The translations under genes and the position numbers were made by a program. This document shows positions 1 to 7,057 of a stretch of DNA of 18,905 bases, piece by piece; positions within the stretch are counted from its first letter, which is position 1, and the number at the start of each line of letters is the position of its first letter. The stretch is taken from positions 1-18,905 of the forward strand of contig JAEZLF010000238.1 of the NCBI GenBank assembly GCA_023435925.1, given 5' to 3'. This DNA is from Bacillota bacterium. GTDB taxonomy: Bacteria > Bacillota > Clostridia > Acetivibrionales > DTU013. A model generated the notes under the pieces. That model made no database searches. It was not told where the DNA came from and was given only the letters and a program-made list of their open reading frames with translations.

Positions 1-1493
1 GCTACCATTTGCTTCAGGAGGGGTATAGAACCGGGGAGCTTGATGGAAAGGCCGTAGACAGAGCGGTTAATAATTTGATCCAACTAATGAGAAAGTGTGA
101 CAATCCAATTAAGAAACCCGGGAAAGCTGATTACAGCAGTCACCATGAGATAGCCCACAGAGCAGCTGCCGAGTCCTTTGTCCTTCTAAAAAATGACAAA
201 AACACTCTGCCGCTGAAGCCCGCTGATCAAATACTTTGCGTAGGAGAGCTGATGCAGCGCCCCGTCATACAGGGAAACGGCTCTTCAAGAGTCAATGCCA
301 TGGAAATCGACTCCATACCGGTGGAGCTTACAAAGGCTGGAATTCAATACCGGTTTGAGCCGGGTTACAGACTGAATACGGAAGAAACGGACAAAGTACT
401 GGCTGATCGTGCCATTCAGGCAGCATCCGTTTCAGACAAAATCATCTTTTTCAGCGGTCTTTTTAATGATACCGAAGCGGAGAGCTATGACCGTGAGAAC
501 TTGTGCCTGCCACAATGCCAGAATGATTTAGTCGACCGGCTTTCCAAGCTGGGTAAAGAGCTTATTATTGTGCTTCAGACTGGCTCGGCCGCTGAGATGC
601 CATGGATTGGCGGTGTAGAAACTGTTCTTCAGATGCATTTATCCGGGCAGGGTGCCGGTAAAGCTCTGGCAGACGTTCTTACAGGGAAAACGAACCCAAG
701 CGGCAAGCTGACGGAGACATATCCCCTGAAGCTTTCACATACCCCTTCCTGGTTAAGCGGTGGAAACACTAACCGGGTAGAATATCGTGAATCCATATTC
801 ACAGGCTACCGGTATTATGACAAAAAAGAGCTGAACGTACTGTTCCCTTTTGGGCACGGCCTGTCGTATACAGAATTTTCCTACGACAGTCTGAAAGTGG
901 AAAGATTGGCGGATCATTTTTTGGTTTCTTTCAAGGTAACAAACACAGGGACATATGAAGGCAAAGAGATCGCACAGCTTTATATAGGTTTAAATGAAAA
1001 TGCTGCGATACAGCCTGTCAGACGCCTGGCTGCATTCCGGAAGATTCTGCTGAAGCCGGGTGAAGCTGTTGTAGTGGAACTCACAATTCCGTTCCGCGAA
1101 TTTATGTACTATGACGTGGATCAGAAGGAGTTTGTATATGCAACAGGCTGGAACACCATTGAAGTCGGAAAGTCGTCGCGCCGCATTGAACTTATGGAGA
1201 TGGTAGAATTAACTGTGTCCAATAAAAAGTATGCAAAAATCCATGCCAACACCACTTTAGGTGAGCTCCAAAGTATTCCGGAGTTGAATGAAATTATTGC
1301 AGCATGGCTAAGTGCCATACTGCAGCAGGTTGGTCTCCATGAAAGCGAAATCGTCAATGTCAAGGAGCTGGAACGCTCCATGTTTTATATGCCATTGAGG
1401 AATGCAGTTCAAATTTCAAACGGCGAATTTTCATTTGATGATTTAAATAGCTTTATAGAGACCCTCAATAAAAAACTGGAAGAAATCACTTGA
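1..1493 (+). CDS. Family 3 glycoside hydrolase (beta-glucosidase type), 3' part only
   Basis: The reading frame is open to the left edge, so about 495 C-terminal residues of a longer protein are present. The N-terminal TIM-barrel domain with the catalytic nucleophile Asp lies outside the window. Numbering from the TTG at 9, residues 50-250 read as the GH3 C-terminal alpha/beta domain (AAAESFVLLKN, then GNGSSRVNA). The ESYDRENLCLP segment at 158-168 is where the family usually places its acid/base Glu, possibly Glu158. LFPFGHGLSYTEF at 279-290 is the GH3 hallmark leading into a fibronectin III-like domain (about 295-400). A further helical tail (405-494, with a MPLRN motif) resembles the C-terminal extension of many clostridial GH3 enzymes. 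No signal peptide can be judged. It probably hydrolyses beta-glucosides or oligosaccharides; the exact substrate cannot be read. It is the only intact-looking plus-strand gene and converges on the ABC cassette. Confidence 0.93.
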   Translation, partial: YHLLQEGYRTGELDGKAVDRAVNNLIQLMRKCDNPIKKPGKADYSSHHEIAHRAAAESFVLLKNDKNTLPLKPADQILCVGELMQRPVIQGNGSSRVNAMEIDSIPVELTKAGIQYRFEPGYRLNTEETDKVLADRAIQAASVSDKIIFFSGLFNDTEAESYDRENLCLPQCQNDLVDRLSKLGKELIIVLQTGSAAEMPWIGGVETVLQMHLSGQGAGKALADVLTGKTNPSGKLTETYPLKLSHTPSWLSGGNTNRVEYRESIFTGYRYYDKKELNVLFPFGHGLSYTEFSYDSLKVERLADHFLVSFKVTNTGTYEGKEIAQLYIGLNENAAIQPVRRLAAFRKILLKPGEAVVVELTIPFREFMYYDVDQKEFVYATGWNTIEVGKSSRRIELMEMVELTVSNKKYAKIHANTTLGELQSIPELNEIIAAWLSAILQQVGLHESEIVNVKELERSMFYMPLRNAVQISNGEFSFDDLNSFIETLNKKLEEIT

Positions 1494-1597
1494 AGTGACT
1501 CCGCCAGTTCTTTGAAGTGTGATTACGCCGGGCTCTGGCTGAAGAGACTTCCTTGTTTGTTTTGATCCGTACACCCCGGTTTTGCTGTGACAGATTA

Positions 1598-3535
1598 CTA
1601 GTCCAGTTCAACGGCCCCGGTATAGAGCTGATAATACCTCCCCTTCATTGCAAGGAGCTCTTCATGGGTTCCTTGCTCTATGATCTCACCATGCTCCAAG
1701 ACAATAATCCGATTGGAATTGCGGACAGTGGACAGTCTATGCGCAATGACAAAGGTGGTTCTGTTTTTCATGAGCCGGTCCATACCTTTCTCAATATGCT
1801 TTTCCGTTCTTGTATCAACAGAGCTGGTAGCTTCATCAAGTATCAGAATCGGAGCTATTGAGATCGCAGCCCGTGCTATGTTCAGAAGCTGACGCTCACC
1901 CTGGCTCAAATTCGTACCGTCGCCTTCCAGTACGGTATTGTACCCTTCGGAAAGTCTCTCGATAAACGAATGTGCACTGGCGATCTTCGCAGCTTGGATC
2001 ACCTCTTCATCGGTTGCATCAAGGCGTCCATACCGGATATTCTCACGGACTGTTCCGGAAAACAGATGGGTATCCTGAAGTACCATTGCGATATTCGATC
2101 GTAATGATTCCTTTCGGATCTTCTTGATATCAATTCCGTCGATAAGGATCTGACCTTCATCAATTTCATAAAACCGGTTAATCAGGTTCGTTATTGTTGT
2201 CTTTCCAGCACCTGTTGATCCCACAAAGGCAATCTTCTGGCCTGGTTCTGCCGTTACATTAATTCGGTTCAGTATGGTTTTATCCGGAGTATAACCAAAG
2301 GTTACATCCTTCAGAGTTACTTCTCCTTTTATGAGCTTTGCTCCTTTTGTCTGATTGGCTTCTGCACAGATTTCAATAGCACCTGAAGGATCTGCAGCCT
2401 CCGGTGTCTCATCCATAACCTCAAATACTCTTTCTGCTCCTGCCAATGCTGCAAAGATCGTATTCATCTGCAGCGATAATTCATTCACCGGTCTGGAAAA
2501 CTGTCTTGAGTAGTTTGTAAATATGGTGAGGCCACCAATATCAAAATTGGAGGTCAGGCATAGAATACCGCCAATGGTCGCAGACAATGCATAGCTTATC
2601 TGACTTAAATTGCCCATTACGGGTCCCATGATGCCACCGAAAAATTGTGCCTTTACTTGCTTTTCACGCAAGTCATCGCTTAAAATACGGAATTCTTCCA
2701 TCGCTGTTTCTTCATGACAGAATACCTTTATAACCTTTTGACCGGTAACGGTTTCTTCAATGTATCCGTTGACTGCACCAAGAACCTGCTGCTGGTCTTT
2801 ATAATATTTCCTGCTTCTCTTACCGATTGCGCCGCCTACGTAGATCATTGCAGGTACTGTCACAACTATGACGACTGCCAGAATCCAGTTGGTAACAAAC
2901 ATCAGTATTACAGTGCCTATCAAGGTAACAACACCGGAAAAAACCTGCGACAATGTATTGTTCAGCATCTCACCGACAGAATCAAGGTCATTGGTAAAAC
3001 GGCTCATGATTTCACCATGGGTATGTGTATCGTGATATTTCACCGGAAGCTTTTGAATCTTACCGAATAAGTCCTCTCTGATCCTGACCAGTGCATTCTG
3101 GGATACTCCGATCATAATTCGATGCTGCAGGTAAGTGCAGATAACGCCGATCAAGTAGATGCCTGCCATAATGAGAATACCGAGTACAAGGTTATTGACT
3201 TTTTCTTCCGCCGATCTGTCCGCATCAACCAGATTATTGATGATTGGACGCAAAATATAGCTGCCGCCCAGGTTTGTCAGCGAACTTCCCAGCACACATG
3301 CTAAAGCGAGCAGGATCTTCACCTTGTTTCGTCCGATATAAGCAAGGAGTCTGCTGATTGCCGCAAAGGAATTTTTCGGTTTGCCTCCACCAATGATACC
3401 GCTTCTGCCCCCCGGTCCCGGACCTCCTCTGGGACCGGCCGGCATACGTGCCCCGGGTCCGGCAGGTTCATTCACTTTTTTATTCCCATACTTGCGCAGT
3501 AATGCTTCTTTTCTTTCTTTGCCGATATAACTCAT
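1598..3535 (-). CDS. Half-ABC exporter subunit with canonical catalytic residues (multidrug/lipid type)
   Basis: This is a 645-residue fusion of an ABC transmembrane domain (about 65-365, roughly six helices) and an ATPase domain (about 400-640). Walker A is GSTGAGKTT (439-447), the Q-loop is near LQD (486-488), the signature is LSQGE (543-547), Walker B is ILILDE (563-568) with catalytic Glu568, and the H-loop His is 599. The signature departs from LSGGQ, as expected for the partner of a degenerate subunit. Residues 22-50 form an unusual Gly/Pro-rich, Arg-containing cytoplasmic leader. The ATG overlaps the stop of the upstream ABC gene by 4 bp, with GAGGTGA as ribosome binding site inside that gene, so the two are translationally coupled. 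The pair most likely forms a heterodimeric exporter of the BmrCD/LmrCD/TM287-288 class. The exported substrate is unknown. Confidence 0.93.
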   Translation of the reverse strand: MSYIGKERKEALLRKYGNKKVNEPAGPGARMPAGPRGGPGPGGRSGIIGGGKPKNSFAAISRLLAYIGRNKVKILLALACVLGSSLTNLGGSYILRPIINNLVDADRSAEEKVNNLVLGILIMAGIYLIGVICTYLQHRIMIGVSQNALVRIREDLFGKIQKLPVKYHDTHTHGEIMSRFTNDLDSVGEMLNNTLSQVFSGVVTLIGTVILMFVTNWILAVVIVVTVPAMIYVGGAIGKRSRKYYKDQQQVLGAVNGYIEETVTGQKVIKVFCHEETAMEEFRILSDDLREKQVKAQFFGGIMGPVMGNLSQISYALSATIGGILCLTSNFDIGGLTIFTNYSRQFSRPVNELSLQMNTIFAALAGAERVFEVMDETPEAADPSGAIEICAEANQTKGAKLIKGEVTLKDVTFGYTPDKTILNRINVTAEPGQKIAFVGSTGAGKTTITNLINRFYEIDEGQILIDGIDIKKIRKESLRSNIAMVLQDTHLFSGTVRENIRYGRLDATDEEVIQAAKIASAHSFIERLSEGYNTVLEGDGTNLSQGERQLLNIARAAISIAPILILDEATSSVDTRTEKHIEKGMDRLMKNRTTFVIAHRLSTVRNSNRIIVLEHGEIIEQGTHEELLAMKGRYYQLYTGAVELD

Positions 3536-5271
3536 GATGCTGTCACCTCGTTGTCCATCTGGGAATAATAAATCTCTTTATAGGCTTCACATTCCTGTAT
3601 AAGTACCGTATGGGTGCCCATACCCACAATCCTTCCATCATCGATCACAATAATTTTGTCCGCATCGATAACAGAAGAAATTCTCTGTGCAATGATTATT
3701 TTTGTCGTGTCTTCCAGCTTGTTTTTGAAGCTTTCCCTGATCTTCGCTTCTGTTGCGGTATCAACAGCACTGGTACTGTCATCCAGAATTAAAATTCTGG
3801 GCTTCTTTAGCATCGTTCTGGCGATACATAATCGTTGCTTTTGTCCGCCGGAGACGTTGACACCGCCCTGTCCAAGCTCCGTATCATATCCATCCGTAAA
3901 TGAGGAGATAAATCCATGTGCCTGCGCATATTCCGCAATTTGATATAATGTATCGTCATCCGCATTTTCGTCCCCCCATTTGAGGTTTTCCCTGATCGTA
4001 CCGGAAAACAGAAGGTTTTTCTGGAGTACGATACCAACACCATCCCGAAGGTTTTTCAGCGAGTATTCCTTCACGTCCACATCATCGATCAATATTGCTC
4101 CGCTGTCAGCATCGTATAATCTGGGAATCAGCTGCACGAGACTGGATTTTCCGCATCCCGTCGAACCAATGATACCAACCGTCTCGCCAGGATTCAATAT
4201 AAAGCTGATGTTCTCCAGAACCCATTTTTCATTATTCTTGTAATACTTAAAACAGACATCTTTAAATTCAATCTTACCATGCTTCACATGAATATCCTTC
4301 CTGCCGGCATTTTCATCTGTAAGATCAATATCCGTGCAAAGGACTTCGTTAATGCGCTTTGCGGATGCAAGCGCTCTGGAGCTGTTCAGGATTACCACGG
4401 ATACCATGATAAGCGACATTAGGATTTGGACAACATAGTTTATAAAAGCTGTCAGTACACCGGTAGTCATATTACCGGCAATAATCTGATTACCGCCAAA
4501 CCAAACCACAGCCAGAGTTGTGATATTCATCGCCAGAGTCATGACCGGCATGGTAAGGATAACAACTTTCATTGCTTGTATCGTGTTGTCCCTGAGATCT
4601 GTATTAGCTTCTTGGAATTTTTCTTCCTCAAACCCTTCTCTGACAAATGATTTAACAACTCTGATATTTATTAAATTCTCCTGTGTGGCCGTATTGAGCG
4701 CATCCAGCTTCTTCTGCATCAGTGTAAACCGGGGAAACGCAGTTTTAATGATGAAGAAGACCGCAAGTGTCAACAGAGGTATGACACAAAGGATAACCAG
4801 TGCCAGCTTTGAATTCAATATAAAAGCCATTATGAGCGCACCGATCAGCATTCCGGGAGCTCGCAAAGCCATTCTCATCAACATCTGAATCATATTCTGC
4901 ACAAGTGTGATATCATTCGTTAACCTTGTAACAAGTGAACCTGTACTGTATTGATCGATGTTCGTAAAGGAGAACTGCTGTATTTTATTAAACAAGTCCT
5001 TTCGTAAGTCATTTGCAAATCCGGAGGAAGCCTTGATAGCGAAAAAAGCTCCTCCGGTACCTCCTGCCATCATGATAAGCGCTGTAATTGCCATGGTCAC
5101 GCCCATCGTCACTATATAAGAAATTCCTCTGCCGTCATCCACTCCATAATCAATGATATTGCTTAATAACAGCGGCATCACTACTTCGCCGATAACTTCC
5201 ACAATCATAAGGATAGGCCCTATGATAAATGCAGGAAGATATGGCTTTACATACTTCCAATACCGTTTCAT
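3532..5271 (-). CDS. Half-ABC exporter subunit with degenerate catalytic residues
   Basis: This 579-residue protein has an ABC exporter membrane domain (about 10-300) and an ATPase domain (about 330-575). Walker A is GSTGCGKSS (369-377) and the signature is VSGGQ (473-477). Walker B reads ILILDD, so the usual catalytic Glu is Asp498, and the H-loop His is Gln529 (IIAQRISS). Such changes are known for the degenerate site of heterodimeric ABC exporters. Paired with the downstream subunit, its VSGGQ would complete the competent site, while its own Walker motifs plus the partner's LSQGE make the impaired one. The start codon overlaps the stop of the MarR gene by 4 bp (ATGA), placing it in the same regulated operon. 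It is probably a drug, peptide or lipid exporter; specificity cannot be read from sequence. Confidence 0.93.
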   Translation of the reverse strand: MKRYWKYVKPYLPAFIIGPILMIVEVIGEVVMPLLLSNIIDYGVDDGRGISYIVTMGVTMAITALIMMAGGTGGAFFAIKASSGFANDLRKDLFNKIQQFSFTNIDQYSTGSLVTRLTNDITLVQNMIQMLMRMALRAPGMLIGALIMAFILNSKLALVILCVIPLLTLAVFFIIKTAFPRFTLMQKKLDALNTATQENLINIRVVKSFVREGFEEEKFQEANTDLRDNTIQAMKVVILTMPVMTLAMNITTLAVVWFGGNQIIAGNMTTGVLTAFINYVVQILMSLIMVSVVILNSSRALASAKRINEVLCTDIDLTDENAGRKDIHVKHGKIEFKDVCFKYYKNNEKWVLENISFILNPGETVGIIGSTGCGKSSLVQLIPRLYDADSGAILIDDVDVKEYSLKNLRDGVGIVLQKNLLFSGTIRENLKWGDENADDDTLYQIAEYAQAHGFISSFTDGYDTELGQGGVNVSGGQKQRLCIARTMLKKPRILILDDSTSAVDTATEAKIRESFKNKLEDTTKIIIAQRISSVIDADKIIVIDDGRIVGMGTHTVLIQECEAYKEIYYSQMDNEVTAS

Positions 5272-5753
5272 TCTATGCTGTCCTTCCCTTTGTCTGATTT
5301 CATTTCGTCTTCCAGCTTAGCCAGATTAGCATCCAGCTTTTTGAGCAAAAAAGACAGGGTATCCATTTCCGCTTCTGTAAACCCTTCAAAAACCTTTCGA
5401 TCCGTAGAACTAAAAATCTGCTCGCTTTCTTCTACCACCTTTTTACCCTTCTCTGTAATGGTAATTTGATTAAGCCGATTATCCCCCTGATCCATTTCCT
5501 TTTTGATATACCCACCCTTTTCGAGCTTCTTTAAAGAAACTGCTATTGTGGCCGCTGATACTTCCATGAACCCGGCAAGATCTTTTTGTGAAACATTCTG
5601 ATTACGAGAGATTTTCATCAGTAAGCGATGCTGTGATTGATAGACACCTGTCTGATCCAGATTGCTCTGCATTATTTTTCTGTGTTTTATTGCAAAACCA
5701 ATCAGCTGATATACGATACCCTTCATATTGCTTCGATTCGCATGATCATTCAT
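5268..5753 (-). CDS. MarR-family transcriptional regulator of the ABC exporter operon
   Basis: The product is a small DNA-binding repressor-type protein. From the ATG chosen here it is 161 residues. The winged helix reads SQKDLAGFMEVSAATIAVSL followed by a KKLEKGGYIKK recognition/wing approach and the DNR...ITITEKG wing, which is classic MarR. Flanking helices at both ends would form the dimer interface. An in-frame GTG lies four codons upstream at 5765. I prefer ATG 5753, although its purine-rich AGGGG sits very close, so the exact start is uncertain. The gene is first in a three-gene unit whose members overlap by 4 bp each. A promoter with an overlapping palindrome lies about 100 bp upstream, so it probably represses its own operon until a ligand, perhaps an exported compound, releases it. 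Confidence 0.92.
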   Translation of the reverse strand: MNDHANRSNMKGIVYQLIGFAIKHRKIMQSNLDQTGVYQSQHRLLMKISRNQNVSQKDLAGFMEVSAATIAVSLKKLEKGGYIKKEMDQGDNRLNQITITEKGKKVVEESEQIFSSTDRKVFEGFTEAEMDTLSFLLKKLDANLAKLEDEMKSDKGKDSIE

Positions 5754-5815
5754 TTCCCCTACCACCCTCTAATTTCGTTTAACACCTTCGCTGTATCAAA
5801 TCATTTTTTAATTAG

Positions 5816-5832
5816 CTTGCTAACAGTTATCG
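5816..5832 (-). promoter_or_regulatory. Operator 2, second copy of the MarR-box core
   Basis: The core GCTAACAGTTA repeats the inner part of operator 1, and TAACAGTTA is itself a perfect palindrome centred on 5825. The outer bases are degenerate. The centre-to-centre distance to operator 1 is 30 bp, close to three helical turns, so two dimers could sit on the same DNA face. It lies inside the untranslated leader. Confidence 0.55.
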
Positions 5833-5845
5833 CACTAACTTTTGC

Positions 5846-5864
5846 CTAGCTAACTGTTAGCTAG
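5846..5864 (-). promoter_or_regulatory. Palindromic operator 1, probable MarR binding site
   Basis: CTAGCTAACTGTTAGCTAG is a perfect 9+1+9 inverted repeat centred on 5855. It spans the end of the -10 box and the expected transcription start. Size, symmetry and position fit a MarR-dimer operator. Binding itself is inferred. Confidence 0.75.
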
Positions 5865-5891
5865 TTTATCACCATGCTCTAATGAAGTCAA
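5863..5891 (-). promoter_or_regulatory. Sigma-A-like promoter of the MarR-ABC-ABC operon
   Basis: On the minus strand TTGACT (5891-5886) is followed after exactly 17 bases by TAAACT (5868-5863). Transcription would start near 5856 and give a leader of about 100 nt before the MarR ATG. The -10 box shares two bases with the palindromic operator, so a bound regulator would block polymerase directly. Confidence 0.75.
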
Positions 5892-5906
5892 TACTCTATG
5901 CGCATG

Positions 5907-5943
5907 AAAAAAGAACTAAGAGAAATTTTAATCCTCTTAGCTC
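5907..5943 (-). terminator. Intrinsic terminator of the DUF1538/PII-like operon
   Basis: Minus strand: GAGCTAAGAG, an 11-base A/T-rich loop, CTCTTAGTTC, then TTTTTT. The ten-pair stem contains one G-T wobble. It lies about 95 bp after the last gene of the operon and just upstream of the MarR promoter, insulating the two units. Confidence 0.8.
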
Positions 5944-6035
5944 TCCTTTACTCAACTAACCAGATATCAAACCCCATTATGCTCTTTTGCGTACTTCAAT
6001 ACTAATTGCCTGCAAAACAGAAAAATAACCTTTTT

Positions 6036-6353
6036 TTACATGTTAATCTGTTTATCGCCCTCTTCAACACGTTGTACCGGTAATACATAAACAGAGCCAC
6101 TGCGCTTGCTGTTCTTTTCAAACTCATCATGTATTCTGCTGCAAACCGCATCAGTAACTTCTTTTGTTGCTGTAATCAGCACAATCTCTTCCTCGGGCTC
6201 AACTTTGAAGCTGAATAAGCCTTCTTTAGCCGAATTGTCCGCTCCACGTGCACGGAGAATGGTGGCACCGGTCGCTCCTGCTTCATTCGCGGCCATAATC
6301 ACTTTATCTGAATGTCCTAACGGGACAATGACCATCATCATGTAATAATTCAT
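6036..6353 (-). CDS. Single-domain PII-like protein
   Basis: This 105-residue protein has the PII beta-alpha-beta/beta-alpha-beta layout. It has strand MMMVIVPLG, helix SDKVIMAANEAG, a glycine turn GATGATILRARG (26-37), a short T-loop region rather than the long loop of GlnB/GlnK, then VEPEEEIVLIT and a final helix/strand pair. These match the second domain of its neighbour closely (GYYGGTVIKARG, VEPEKEAVLM). Such proteins form trimers, bind nucleotides or other small molecules between subunits and often regulate a membrane transporter; the ligand here cannot be read. A good GGAGG lies 7 bases before the ATG, inside the end of the upstream gene, which it overlaps by 4 bp. It is the last gene of the operon and most likely a sensor for the DUF1538 transporter. 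Confidence 0.82.
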   Translation of the reverse strand: MNYYMMMVIVPLGHSDKVIMAANEAGATGATILRARGADNSAKEGLFSFKVEPEEEIVLITATKEVTDAVCSRIHDEFEKNSKRSGSVYVLPVQRVEEGDKQINM

Positions 6354-7057
6354 TCGTCTACCTCCGCATTTTGCCTGCTATTGCGAAATAATCCAATCGC
6401 CTTACTAATACCGATCTTAACTAAAATCCCCATATTCGGCTGATCCAGTTGCAGTTGATCATTTAGCAGGACTGCTAATTGATTTGCACGTTCACTTCTC
6501 TTAAGCATGAGCACCGCTTCTTTTTCCGGTTCAACGATCATATCCAGTATCCTGTTTATTTTATCGGCAGAGCCGCGGGCTTTTATGACGGTACCTCCAT
6601 AGTAACCGGCATTCTGGCTGATCTGAATGACCTTATCCGCCTTACCTTTGTCCACAATAACGAGAATAGCTGTATAGTCCGATTGATTTTCGGCAGGTGA
6701 ACTGCTTTTTTTCCATCTGATTGCAGAATCCCTCTTCATTCTTAATACACCGGCAAGAGGTATGGTAAAGGCAATGCCATGGTTAGGATGATCAAAATGA
6801 AATTTCATGTTCAAATGATTCAAAATTTCATTTTCCCTTTCACCAGGTACAACAATCAAAATAATCTCCTTATCAACCTCATTCATTTCAATCATCCGCA
6901 ACAAACTGCTTTTTATAGTGCCTTTCCCAAAAAAACAGCTTGCATCGCTGGCACCGTTCTGATGTGCAAATTGTAAAATCTTACTTCCTTTTCCGCGGTT
7001 TACAATAATAATCAGCAAACTATAGGACATGTCATTTGCTAATTTATGGTTCATCAT
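6350..7057 (-). CDS. Tandem double PII-like domain protein
   Basis: The 235-residue product contains two PII-like modules in one chain. Module 1 (about 11-108) has SLLIIIVNRGKGSKI and a diverged turn GASDASCFFGKG. Module 2 (about 127-222) has AILVIVDKGKADKVI, GYYGGTVIKARG and VEPEKEAVLM. A charged, serine-containing linker (about 108-126) joins them. Module 2 resembles the single-domain neighbour more than module 1 does, which suggests module 1 has drifted to another role. A strong GGAGG lies 9 bases before the ATG, and the gene overlaps the end of the DUF1538 gene by 14 bp, so expression is tightly coupled. Together with the next gene it supplies three PII-like domains, the number needed for a PII-type trimer. 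This stoichiometry is inference; ligand and target are unknown, but the membrane protein is the obvious partner. Confidence 0.78.
   Translation of the reverse strand: MMNHKLANDMSYSLLIIIVNRGKGSKILQFAHQNGASDASCFFGKGTIKSSLLRMIEMNEVDKEIILIVVPGERENEILNHLNMKFHFDHPNHGIAFTIPLAGVLRMKRDSAIRWKKSSSPAENQSDYTAILVIVDKGKADKVIQISQNAGYYGGTVIKARGSADKINRILDMIVEPEKEAVLMLKRSERANQLAVLLNDQLQLDQPNMGILVKIGISKAIGLFRNSRQNAEVDE

Noticed and set aside
1486..1498. Palindrome TCACTTGAAGTGA across the stop codon of the glucosidase gene
   Set aside because: Arms of six bases with a single-base centre cannot form a terminator hairpin, and no T run follows. Likely chance or a minor site.
3807..4043. Antisense and alternate-frame open frames inside the ABC genes (also those inside the DUF1538, GTPase and sugar-operon genes)
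   Set aside because: They lie wholly within strongly supported genes, lack ribosome binding sites and give no recognisable protein.
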